This document shows positions 44,138 to 52,525 of a DNA stretch of 64,000 nt, piece after piece (within the stretch, counting starts at the first letter, position 1; each line of letters starts with the position of its first letter). The notes below the pieces were generated by a model. It was not told where the DNA came from. It searched no databases and saw only the letters and a list, made by a program, of their open reading frames with translations. Source of the stretch: Ulvibacter litoralis (lineage in GTDB: Bacteria; Bacteroidota; Bacteroidia; Flavobacteriales; Flavobacteriaceae); assembly GCF_900102055.1 (NCBI RefSeq), contig NZ_FNBA01000001.1, positions 372,001 to 436,000 of the forward strand, in the 5' to 3' direction. The translations under genes and the position numbers were made by a program.

Positions 44138-45624
44138 TATTAGAGTGGCTTATTATTAGTGTTTATTCGATTGCCCTTATACTAATTTTCATGTATGCGC
44201 TGGCACAACTTAATCTTCTTTTTAATTATTTAAGTGCGCGAAAAAAAGAAGATACCTCTGAGACATTTGACTTTTCAAATTCTGAAGAAATTCCTTTCGT
44301 CACCATTCAGTTACCCGTGTATAACGAGCTGTATGTGATGGAGCGGTTGCTGAATAACATTGCTGAATTAGAATACCCAAAAGACAAATTAGAGATCCAA
44401 GTATTAGACGACTCTACCGACGAGTCTTTTGCTTCAACGGAAGCACACGTTAAGCTATTAGAAGCAACAGGACTTGACATTAAACACGTAAGCCGAAAAG
44501 ACCGCGTTGGTTTTAAAGCAGGCGCGTTAAAAGAAGGTTTAAAAACAGCCAAAGGTGAGTTTATCGTTATTTTCGATGCCGATTTCCTTCCGAAGAAAAA
44601 CTGGTTAAAGAAAACCATTCCGTATTTCAAAGACCCTAAAATTGGCGTGGTGCAAACCCGTTGGGGACATCTAAACCGAAACTATTCCATTTTAACCAAA
44701 GTACAAGCATTTGCTTTAGACGCTCACTTTACCTTAGAACAAGTTGGAAGAAACAGCAAAGGGCATTTTATCAACTTTAATGGTACCGCAGGTGTTTGGC
44801 GTAAAGAATGTATTCTAGATGCTGGAAACTGGGAAGGTGACACGCTTACTGAAGACCTTGACTTAAGCTACCGAGCACAATTAAAAGACTGGAAATTTAA
44901 ATACCTAGAAGAAGTTGAAACTCCTGCCGAATTACCTATTGTAATTAGCGCAGCACGTTCGCAACAGTTTCGATGGAATAAAGGTGGCGCTGAAAATTTT
45001 CAGAAAATGGCGAAGCGCGTGCTGAAAAGTGAAAATGTTCCTTTTAAAACAAAAGTGCACAGTTTACTTCACTTACTGAATAGTACTATGTTTTTAAACA
45101 TTTTTATTGTTGCTATTCTAAGTATTCCGATGTTGTACATCAAAAATGAATACGAACACTTAAAAATGTACTTCTACGTGATGAGCTTTTTTGTGTTTAG
45201 TACCATCATTTTCTTTATCTGTTATTGGGTGATGTACAAAATCATGTATGGCGGCGGCTTTAAAATGTTTGTGAAGTACACAGGTATGTTTTTTACTTTT
45301 TTCACCATTGCTATGGGCTTTGCGCTACACAATTCAATTGCGGTATTGGAAGGACATATGGGGAAAAAAAGTGATTTTATTAGAACACCAAAGTTTAACA
45401 TTACTTCGCTGAAGGACAACTGGAAAGACAACAAATACTTAGCGAAAAATGTGTCACCGAATGTGATTATTGAAGGAATCTTAATGTTGTATTTCGGCTT
45501 CGGAATGTACAGTGCCTTCGTAGTAGGTGATCAAGGTGGCGATTTCGGATTGTTTCCGTTCCACTTGATGCTTTTTATAGGCTTCGGATATGTGTTCTTT
45601 AAAAGTCTTACCTCTAAAGTTTAG
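44134..45624 (+). CDS. GT2 membrane glycosyltransferase, CesA/ceramide-GT-like
   Basis: 496 residues. One N-terminal membrane helix, a GT-A domain with 'VTIQLPVYNELYVMERLL', 'QVLDDSTDES', 'IVIFDADFLP', 'EDLDLSYRA' and the processive-type 'QQFRWNKG', then four to five C-terminal helices. Such enzymes make beta-linked glycans or glycolipids. Its TAG stop overlaps the stop of the convergent AraC gene (45621-45624). Confidence 0.9.
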   Translation: MILEWLIISVYSIALILIFMYALAQLNLLFNYLSARKKEDTSETFDFSNSEEIPFVTIQLPVYNELYVMERLLNNIAELEYPKDKLEIQVLDDSTDESFASTEAHVKLLEATGLDIKHVSRKDRVGFKAGALKEGLKTAKGEFIVIFDADFLPKKNWLKKTIPYFKDPKIGVVQTRWGHLNRNYSILTKVQAFALDAHFTLEQVGRNSKGHFINFNGTAGVWRKECILDAGNWEGDTLTEDLDLSYRAQLKDWKFKYLEEVETPAELPIVISAARSQQFRWNKGGAENFQKMAKRVLKSENVPFKTKVHSLLHLLNSTMFLNIFIVAILSIPMLYIKNEYEHLKMYFYVMSFFVFSTIIFFICYWVMYKIMYGGGFKMFVKYTGMFFTFFTIAMGFALHNSIAVLEGHMGKKSDFIRTPKFNITSLKDNWKDNKYLAKNVSPNVIIEGILMLYFGFGMYSAFVVGDQGGDFGLFPFHLMLFIGFGYVFFKSLTSKV

Positions 45625-46541
45625 CGCCCTAATGAAAGTTTAAATTGCTGCGGCGTCATAAACTCCAACTTTTTAAACTGTCGGTTAAAGTAACTCACAT
45701 TATTAAAACCTGATTTGAAAGCAATTTCAGAAATAAGCATTTTATTGTTTTGCTTCATTAGCTTCTTTGCAAACTTAATTTTTTCAGAATTAATAAAATC
45801 GATGGGCGAAATCCCTAAGGTATTTTTAAACTTTTTATGAAAGTTAGAAGTACTCATGTAGGCTTTTTCAGCCAACAAATCGACACTTATACTTTTATCG
45901 GTAAGATTTTCTTTTATGTATTTTACAACAAAGCCAATTCGGGTGTCGCTAAAAATTTCTAAGGAATCGTTTAAGATGCTATACTTCGCTTTTGTTTGCA
46001 ATAAACGTACAATCAGCTCTTGAATCATTAAATCTAAAAGCACATCTTTTGAAGCGGTATTGTGTGTAAACGTTGTCACCAATCGCTCTATCAAATAGTT
46101 TACTTCTACTTGATTTGTTAAATGCGAGGCCAACCCTTCTTGTAAATTCCACTTGTTGTTTTCGTTTTCTATTTCAACCTGCTGGTTGAACTTAAAAGCG
46201 ACTTCGTTTATTTTTTGAGGATCGATTCCTAAAGCAAGACACTGCGTTGGACTTTCCTTAGTAGCGATTGGAAAATCGATTACCATTTCTTCATAGGCAG
46301 GCATTACAACCGATTCGCCAGGCAAAAAATCGAATTGCGGTAAATCTTTTAAATGCATAATCTTCTTTCCTGTAAGCATGCTTGCAATGACAGGAAAATC
46401 AAACGTGAGCGAAATTTTATCGGCAACCTTATGTGTTTCAAAAATATTTAATTCTGAATACTCCGCGTTGTACGTAGTTCGATTCTCAACCAAGGTGAGG
46501 ATTTTTCGACTCTCTTTATGTTTCGATAGGGAATGATTCAT
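45621..46541 (-). CDS. AraC-family transcriptional regulator
   Basis: 306 residues from the ATG at 46541 (a TTG two codons upstream is also possible). The N-terminal about 200 residues resemble the cupin-like sensing domain of the AraC regulators paired with aldehyde dehydrogenase genes. The C-terminus has two helix-turn-helix motifs: 'LLAEKAYMSTSNFHKKFKNTLGISPIDF' in two pieces and 'ISEIAFKSGFNNVSYFNRQFKK'. It is divergent from the aldehyde dehydrogenase gene and likely controls it. Confidence 0.9.
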   Translation of the reverse strand: MNHSLSKHKESRKILTLVENRTTYNAEYSELNIFETHKVADKISLTFDFPVIASMLTGKKIMHLKDLPQFDFLPGESVVMPAYEEMVIDFPIATKESPTQCLALGIDPQKINEVAFKFNQQVEIENENNKWNLQEGLASHLTNQVEVNYLIERLVTTFTHNTASKDVLLDLMIQELIVRLLQTKAKYSILNDSLEIFSDTRIGFVVKYIKENLTDKSISVDLLAEKAYMSTSNFHKKFKNTLGISPIDFINSEKIKFAKKLMKQNNKMLISEIAFKSGFNNVSYFNRQFKKLEFMTPQQFKLSLGR

Positions 46542-46562
46542 ACCCAATAATACTAAAAATTA

Positions 46563-46594
46563 AACACATTAAAACAAAACAATAGAAATGTGTT
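46563..46594. promoter_or_regulatory. Inverted repeat between AraC gene and aldehyde dehydrogenase
   Basis: AACACATT (46563-46570) and AATGTGTT (46587-46594) are perfect 8-bp arms with a 16-nt spacer, centred between the divergent genes. A plausible dimer-binding operator for the adjacent AraC protein. A -7-like TACCTTTA is at 46639-46646. Confidence 0.5.
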
Positions 46595-46690
46595 ATGTTT
46601 CTACAGGATTGTTCAAGATAATACATTATTAACATTAATACCTTTATAGAAATAAATTTTTAACAAAATAACTATTAAAATATTAGCATT

Positions 46691-48214
46691 ATGAGCAATG
46701 TAGAGACTGCATCCGGAAAGGCCATCGAAAAGCCTAAATTTAAAGATCAATACGACAATTTTATTGGAGGAAAATGGGTCGCACCCGTAAAAGGAGAATA
46801 TTTTGAAAGTATTTCGCCTGTTGACGGAAACACATTCACTAAAATTGCGCGTTCTACAAAAGAAGACATCGAACTTGCTTTAGATGCTGCTTGGATTGCT
46901 GCGGAATCTTGGAATGCCTCTTCGGCAACAACTCGTAGTAATGTTTTATTAAAAATTGCTGATGTCATAGAAAATAACATTGAAGTATTAGCAAGAGCTG
47001 AAACTTGGGACAATGGAAAACCAATTCGCGAAACCATGAATGCCGACTTACCATTGGCTGTAGATCATTTCCGTTACTTTGCAGGCGCTATTAGAGCGGA
47101 AGAAGGAGGTGCTAGCGAGTTAGACGAAAATACACTTTCATTAAATATTTGGGAACCTCTAGGTGTGGTTGGTCAAATCATCCCTTGGAACTTCCCACTT
47201 TTAATGGCTGCTTGGAAACTAGCTCCTGCGTTAGCTGCTGGTAACTGTGTGGTATTAAAACCTGCTGAACAAACACCCGTAGGAATCATGATTCTTGCCG
47301 ACTTAATTAAAGACGTACTTCCAGACGGTGTTTTAAACATTGTAAACGGATTTGGATTAGAAGCAGGGAAACCATTGGCTTCAAACCCACGAATTGATAA
47401 AATTGCATTTACAGGTGAAACCACAACAGGACAACTTATCATGCAATACGCTTCAAAAAACATTATTCCTGTTACGTTAGAACTAGGAGGAAAATCTCCA
47501 AACATCTTCTTTAAAAGTATCATGGATGCCGATGACGATTTCTTCGATAAAGCGATTGAAGGTGCTGTCATGTTTGCCTTCAACCAAGGAGAAGTATGTA
47601 CGTCACCTTCTCGAATTTTGATTGAGGAGAGCATTTATGACGATTTCATTAAGCGTGTAGTAGAACGCACCAATGCAATAAAAATTGGTCACCCATTAGA
47701 TCCTGAAACAATGCAGGGAGCACAAGCTTCTAGCGATCAATATGAGAAAATTTTAAATTATATTAAAATTGGTAAAGAAGAAGGTTGTGAAGTATTAGCG
47801 GGTGGAGGTGCTGCCTATAACGAAGGATTAGAAGGTGGATATTACGTTCAACCAACTATCTTAAAAGGAAACAACAAAATGCGCGTTTTCCAAGAAGAAA
47901 TTTTTGGCCCTGTAGTATGTGTGACCACCTTTAAAGATGAAGAAGAAGCTATAGAAATTGCAAACGACACACTTTACGGTTTAGGTGCCGGTGTTTGGAC
48001 ACGCGATACACACCAAGCATACCAAGTGGCTCGTAAAGTAAAAGCGGGTAGAGTTTGGGTAAACAACTACCACGCATATCCAGCACACGCTCCATTTGGA
48101 GGGTATAAAAAATCGGGAATTGGTCGCGAAAATCACAAAATGATGTTAGATCATTACCGTCAAACTAAGAACATGCTTATCTCTTACGATAAGAAAAGAC
48201 TTGGTTTCTTTTAA
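46691..48214 (+). CDS. NAD-dependent aldehyde dehydrogenase
   Basis: 507 residues. Family signatures: '[21 protein letters not shown]' in two parts, '[11 protein letters not shown]', catalytic Glu in '[14 protein letters not shown]', catalytic Cys in '[11 protein letters not shown]', and 'EEIFGPVV'. Length and the C-terminal '[20 protein letters not shown]' match the AldB/ExaC type that oxidises acetaldehyde and related aldehydes. Regulated probably by the divergent AraC protein, and conserved next to a DUF779 gene. Confidence 0.96.
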   Translation: MSNVETASGKAIEKPKFKDQYDNFIGGKWVAPVKGEYFESISPVDGNTFTKIARSTKEDIELALDAAWIAAESWNASSATTRSNVLLKIADVIENNIEVLARAETWDNGKPIRETMNADLPLAVDHFRYFAGAIRAEEGGASELDENTLSLNIWEPLGVVGQIIPWNFPLLMAAWKLAPALAAGNCVVLKPAEQTPVGIMILADLIKDVLPDGVLNIVNGFGLEAGKPLASNPRIDKIAFTGETTTGQLIMQYASKNIIPVTLELGGKSPNIFFKSIMDADDDFFDKAIEGAVMFAFNQGEVCTSPSRILIEESIYDDFIKRVVERTNAIKIGHPLDPETMQGAQASSDQYEKILNYIKIGKEEGCEVLAGGGAAYNEGLEGGYYVQPTILKGNNKMRVFQEEIFGPVVCVTTFKDEEEAIEIANDTLYGLGAGVWTRDTHQAYQVARKVKAGRVWVNNYHAYPAHAPFGGYKKSGIGRENHKMMLDHYRQTKNMLISYDKKRLGFF

Positions 48215-48233
48215 TAGATAAATGAGTAACCTT

Positions 48234-48272
48234 ATAGGGTCAGAATATTGGTTTTCTGGCCCTATTTTTTTT
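48234..48272 (+). terminator. Strong intrinsic terminator after aldehyde dehydrogenase
   Basis: ATAGGGTCAGAA (48234-48245) pairs with TTCTGGCCCTAT (48254-48265), 12 bp with one G-U, 8-nt loop, then a seven-T run. It separates the dehydrogenase from the DUF779 gene, whose start is only 10 bp beyond. Confidence 0.88.
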
Positions 48273-48282
48273 AGAAAAAATT

Positions 48283-48663
48283 ATGGAAAAGTCAAGAGTA
48301 ACTATAACTGAAGATGCTGCAACTATTGTACGCAAAATGAAAGCAGAACACGGCGAATTAATTTTTCATCAAAGTGGCGGCTGTTGCGATGGCTCGGCCC
48401 CCATGCTTTTGACCAAAGATGATTTTTATTTAGATGATAGCGATATTCTCCTTGGAGAAATTGAAGGGGTAAAATTTTACATGAGCCAAGATCAATATGA
48501 ATATTGGAAACACACCCATTTAACTATTGGAATCACAAAAGGGAGAGGTTCTAGTTTTTCGGTCGAAATTCCGTTGGGATTGCGATTCCTTACAGAATCT
48601 AGACTCTTCACCGATGAAGAAAACGCTTATTTTTCAGCAATAGAAAAAGAAAAAAACATCTAG
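48283..48663 (+). CDS. DUF779 domain protein
   Basis: 126 residues. 'LIFHQSGGCCDGSAPMLL' near residue 27 and 'HLTIGITKGRGSSFSVEIP' near 85 are the family blocks; the Cys pair suggests metal or substrate binding. Genes of this family follow aldehyde dehydrogenases in many bacteria, and the function is unknown. The end overlaps the stop of the convergent M28 peptidase gene by 4 bp. Confidence 0.92.
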   Translation: MEKSRVTITEDAATIVRKMKAEHGELIFHQSGGCCDGSAPMLLTKDDFYLDDSDILLGEIEGVKFYMSQDQYEYWKHTHLTIGITKGRGSSFSVEIPLGLRFLTESRLFTDEENAYFSAIEKEKNI

Positions 48664-49883
48664 AAAGTAACTTCTACTTCTAGTTGTTTGCCTTCTCTTT
48701 CCACAGTAACGATAGTTGTTTGCCCTTTATCAAACTTAGACAAAGCCTTCATATAGCTCATCATATCAAACGTTTCAAACGCTCCTAATTTAACAACCAC
48801 ATCCCCTTTTAATAATCCTGCTTTTTGAGCGGGCTTTTCTTCACTAACTCCATCAATTCGCATTCCCTTTCCTGCATACAGATAATCGGGAACAACGCCT
48901 AAAGCAACTTTAAACGCTGGCACATCTTCACTTTCATTTTTGGTTTTTCGGAAGGCTAATTTCCCCTTATCATTCAAGTCGGTAATAATCGCTTCAATGT
49001 AGTTAGAAATAGCTTGCATTCCTTCATAATTCAACTTTTCAGAATCGTCACTCGGCTTATGATAATCGCTATGTTGCCCTGTAAAAAAGTGTAACACTGG
49101 AATGTCCGACAAATAAAACGAGGTATGATCGCTAGGTCCAATACCCGATTCGTGAGACACAATGTTTAACGAATCTTTATTGGCAAACAAAACTTGCTTA
49201 AAAATTGGTGACGTCCCTACGCCGTGCACTGCAATAGTTCGCTCTTCATTTAAACGTCCCACCATATCCATATTAATCATGTAGCTCACCTTTTTAGTGT
49301 CTATGGTTGGATTTTTAACAAAGTAATTAGAACCCAAGAGTCCCATTTCTTCACCAGAAAAAGCGATAAACAGATAATTGTTTTGATTGTTTTTTTCGGA
49401 AAGTTTTTCGGCCAGTTGTAACAGGACTGCTACACCACTCGCATTATCATCTGCTCCGTTGTGTATTGCTTTTCCTTCGCGATACAAAGAACCTTCTCCC
49501 CCCATTCCTAAATGATCGTAATGTGCTCCAATGACTACGGTGTTTTCTGCTTTATTATCAATAAATCCAATAACGTTTCGTCCAGAAATAGTACTATCTC
49601 CTTCCGAAGCATTAAAAACAGCTTCTTCATGCGGATTTGAACTCGGTTTAAACGAAAATTCTTGGTAATACCCATTGCTTCCTTTGGGTTGCAATCCTAG
49701 ACCTTCAAAACGTTGTTGTATATACGCTGCTGCCAAACGTTCTCCTTCCGTTCCCGTTTCTCTTCCTCCTAATGAATCGGATGCCAATATCGTAACATCA
49801 TCTTCCATTGTATATACCTTTACTTTTTCAGAAGTACATGAAAAAAAGAGAACTAAAACAAAAACTATTATAACTGAACGCAT
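48660..49883 (-). CDS. M28 zinc aminopeptidase lipoprotein with PDZ domain
   Basis: 407 residues. Lipobox 'LVLFFSCTSE' (Cys16). Peptidase M28 motifs with zinc ligands: 'IGAHYDHLG', 'GADDNASGVA', 'FSGEEMGLLGS', 'NMDMVGR' and 'GPSDHTSFY'. A C-terminal PDZ domain (about 315-405; 'YLYAGKGMRIDGV', 'AGLLKGDVVVKLG') completes it. It hydrolyses N-terminal residues of peptides in the periplasm or at the surface. Divergent from the PD40 lipoprotein, with 30 bp between starts. Confidence 0.94.
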   Translation of the reverse strand: MRSVIIVFVLVLFFSCTSEKVKVYTMEDDVTILASDSLGGRETGTEGERLAAAYIQQRFEGLGLQPKGSNGYYQEFSFKPSSNPHEEAVFNASEGDSTISGRNVIGFIDNKAENTVVIGAHYDHLGMGGEGSLYREGKAIHNGADDNASGVAVLLQLAEKLSEKNNQNNYLFIAFSGEEMGLLGSNYFVKNPTIDTKKVSYMINMDMVGRLNEERTIAVHGVGTSPIFKQVLFANKDSLNIVSHESGIGPSDHTSFYLSDIPVLHFFTGQHSDYHKPSDDSEKLNYEGMQAISNYIEAIITDLNDKGKLAFRKTKNESEDVPAFKVALGVVPDYLYAGKGMRIDGVSEEKPAQKAGLLKGDVVVKLGAFETFDMMSYMKALSKFDKGQTTIVTVEREGKQLEVEVTF

Positions 49884-49888
49884 ATCCT

Positions 49889-49896
49889 TATTTTTG
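49889..49896 (+). promoter_or_regulatory. -7 element of the PD40 lipoprotein gene
   Basis: TATTTTTG matches TAnnTTTG 17 nt before the ATG at 49914, giving a leader of about 12 nt. No TTG -33 box is seen at the usual distance. Confidence 0.4.
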
Positions 49897-49913
49897 CGTA
49901 AAAATAACGAAAT

Positions 49914-51035
49914 ATGAGATTGATTACCACCCTTTTGCTACTTGTCGTTGTATATTCTTGTAAAAACACGTCTGAAGCAGAAAAAACAACTGAAAACACT
50001 TCCGAAGTAACTACAGAAATTCAGCAAGAAACAGTAACTGATAGTCTAATCTATCCTGAAGAAAAACACTTTAAAAGCATACGCCAAGTAACCTTTGGAG
50101 GCGACAATGCAGAGGCATATTGGAGTTTTGATGACAAACAATTGGTGTTTCAATCAAACTATAAAGATTGGGACGTAGAATGTGATCAAATGTTTTTAAT
50201 GAATGCTTCGGAAAGTTTTCCAGAAAGCAAACCACCTATGATCAGTACCGGAAAAGGACGTACAACTTGTGCGTATTTTTTACCCGATAACAAACATTTT
50301 GTATATGCTTCTACCCATTTGGTAGACGAAAATTGTCCAGAAGTGCCGTTGCGATCTAACGGAAAATACGTTTGGCCTGTGTACGACTCGTTCGATATTT
50401 TTGTGGCCGACTTAGAAGGAAATATCACCGCACAACTTACGAATGAAAAAGGGTATGATGCAGAAGCAACCGTATCCCCAAAAGGTGATAAAATTGTATT
50501 TACATCAACTCGTAGCGGTGATTTAGAGTTGTACACCATGAATATTGACGGAAGCGATGTGAAACAAATCACCGACGAATTAGGTTATGACGGAGGCGCT
50601 TTCTTTTCGCCAGATGGCACCCAATTAATCTTCCGTTCGTCGCGTCCTAAAACACCCGAAGCGATTAAAGAATACAAAGATTTATTAGCACAAGGATTGG
50701 TACAACCTACCGAAATGGAACTGTATATCTGTAATGCAGATGGGAGTGATTTACGTCAGCTTACCAACTTAGGAAACGCCAATTGGAGTCCATTTTTTCA
50801 TCCATCGGGAGAGAAAATATTGTTCTCAAGTAACTTTGAAGCCGAACGCGGATTTCCATTTAACTTATACTTAATCGATTTGGATGGGAAAAATTTAGAG
50901 CGTATTACACACGGAGAAACCTTTGATGCCTTTCCTGTGTTTTCAAACGACGGAAAATATTTAGCATTTTCTTCCAACCGAAACAATGGCGGCGGTCGCG
51001 ACACCAACCTTTTTATTGCCGAATGGCAAGACTAA
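49914..51035 (+). CDS. PD40/TolB-like beta-propeller lipoprotein
   Basis: 373 residues. Lipobox 'VVVYSCKN' (Cys16) and an acidic Thr-rich linker, then WD40-like (PD40) repeats: 'AYWSFDDKQLVFQSN', 'AEATVSPKGDKIVFTSTRSGDLELYTMN' in pieces, 'GGAFFSPDGTQLIFRSSR' and 'AFPVFSNDGKYLAFSSNRN'. These make a TolB-type propeller. Role unknown; may bind partner proteins or peptides alongside the M28 peptidase. Confidence 0.9.
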   Translation: MRLITTLLLLVVVYSCKNTSEAEKTTENTSEVTTEIQQETVTDSLIYPEEKHFKSIRQVTFGGDNAEAYWSFDDKQLVFQSNYKDWDVECDQMFLMNASESFPESKPPMISTGKGRTTCAYFLPDNKHFVYASTHLVDENCPEVPLRSNGKYVWPVYDSFDIFVADLEGNITAQLTNEKGYDAEATVSPKGDKIVFTSTRSGDLELYTMNIDGSDVKQITDELGYDGGAFFSPDGTQLIFRSSRPKTPEAIKEYKDLLAQGLVQPTEMELYICNADGSDLRQLTNLGNANWSPFFHPSGEKILFSSNFEAERGFPFNLYLIDLDGKNLERITHGETFDAFPVFSNDGKYLAFSSNRNNGGGRDTNLFIAEWQD

Positions 51036-51056
51036 TAGGTTTTGAAACTCTAATCC

Positions 51057-52451
51057 ATGTCCCTAAACACCCTTGTAGGCCAACTTAAAGCACATAAAAA
51101 CATACTTCTGTTTGCGTTGGCGGTCGGACTTTTATATTTTGTTTTTGGGCACTATTTAGAGCGTTCTAGTTTTACAAAACTCCTTTTTCTATGGAGTAGT
51201 TTATGTTTTAGTAGCTACTACTTAGTCAAAGTTGGCAAAAACCATTTTTGGTGGTTAGTAGGCATTGGAATTGCAGTTCGATTCATTTTCATAGGGGCTA
51301 TCCCCAATTTATCGCAAGACTTTTATCGCTTTATTTGGGACGGACGGTTATTGATTCAAGGCATAAATCCGTATTTATTTACACCTCAACTATATGCTGC
51401 CAATCCTGAAATTGGCGTCACGGTTTCGCAAGCAACTGCTTTAATGAATGGGATGGGTGCGTTAAATGCGAGTCATTTTAGTAATTATCCGCCCGTTAAT
51501 CAATTCTTTTTTGCCATTGCAGCACTATTTAGTAGTAAGAGTATTTTAGGCTCTGTAATGGTATTGCGTTGTATTATGATTGGTGCCGATATTGGTATTT
51601 TATACTTCGGAAAGCGATTGCTAGAAAAATTACAGCTTCCTCCCAATCGTATTTTTTGGTATTTCCTAAACCCGTTTATTATTATTGAATTAACAGGCAA
51701 CTTACATTTTGAAGGCGTCATGTTATTTTTCATGATTTGGGGCTTGTATTTACTTCACAACAAAAAATGGATTTGGGCAGGAGTACTTCTCGGACTCTCA
51801 ATTTCGGTGAAGTTATTGCCTTTATTATTGCTTCCGATATTCTTAAAATACTTTTTCAAGAAGGAAGCTTCATTCTTACAGAATCTAAAAATTCCAGTTG
51901 CTTTTTATTTGATTGTGTTAGGAACAGTTTTACTCACCTTCGCCCCTTTTTTATCTTCAGAATTTATCTCAAATTTCTTTGCAACCATTAGTCTTTGGTT
52001 TCAAACGTTCGAGTTTAATGCGAGTGTGTACTACCTCATCCGTTGGATTGGTTTTCAAACAGTAGGGTGGAATATCATTGCCGTTGCTGGCAAATCGCTT
52101 GCTTTTGTCGTTGTAACTATTATAATTTTGTTCGGCTTTTTCAGAAAAAATAAAACCACGCCACAGCTTATTACAACCCTCCTTTTGGGAGTTTCTTGTT
52201 ACTTTTTATTAGCGACTACAGTGCATCCTTGGTATGTAGCTACGCCTTTATTGCTTTCTATTTTTACAAAATATAAGTTTCCGCTCGTTTGGAGTTTTAT
52301 GATTGTATTTAGCTATTCAGCATATAGTATGGAAGGTTTTTCTGAAAACTTGTGGTTTGTTGCTCTAGAATACTTTGTAGTAATAGGGTTTGCTACTTGG
52401 GAACTTTTCAGAAAAGAAAAGGAAGATCTGAAGCCGGTAGAAATAATTTAA
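51057..52451 (+). CDS. Multi-spanning glycosyltransferase (GT87/mannosyltransferase-like)
   Basis: 464 residues with about eleven membrane helices. The periplasmic Asp-rich first loop 'LSQDFYRFIWDGRLLIQGINPY' (in two pieces) is the GT-C family signature for polyprenyl-phosphate-sugar-dependent transferases, and 'NYPPVNQFFFAI' follows. Acceptor unknown. Follows the PD40 gene by 21 bp and ends at a shared terminator. Confidence 0.85.
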   Translation: MSLNTLVGQLKAHKNILLFALAVGLLYFVFGHYLERSSFTKLLFLWSSLCFSSYYLVKVGKNHFWWLVGIGIAVRFIFIGAIPNLSQDFYRFIWDGRLLIQGINPYLFTPQLYAANPEIGVTVSQATALMNGMGALNASHFSNYPPVNQFFFAIAALFSSKSILGSVMVLRCIMIGADIGILYFGKRLLEKLQLPPNRIFWYFLNPFIIIELTGNLHFEGVMLFFMIWGLYLLHNKKWIWAGVLLGLSISVKLLPLLLLPIFLKYFFKKEASFLQNLKIPVAFYLIVLGTVLLTFAPFLSSEFISNFFATISLWFQTFEFNASVYYLIRWIGFQTVGWNIIAVAGKSLAFVVVTIIILFGFFRKNKTTPQLITTLLLGVSCYFLLATTVHPWYVATPLLLSIFTKYKFPLVWSFMIVFSYSAYSMEGFSENLWFVALEYFVVIGFATWELFRKEKEDLKPVEII

Positions 52452-52465
52452 AATTCAGTAAAAAA

Positions 52466-52505
52466 ACACCCTACAATCGTATTTTTAAATACAAGTGTAG
52501 GGTGT
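52466..52505. terminator. Terminator between convergent genes
   Basis: ACACCCTACA (52466-52475) pairs with TGTAGGGTGT (52496-52505), 10 bp, with an inner GTATTT/AAATAC stem and A/T-rich flanks on both sides, so it can act in both directions. Confidence 0.85.
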
Positions 52506-52525
52506 ATACTTTATTAAAAAAATCG

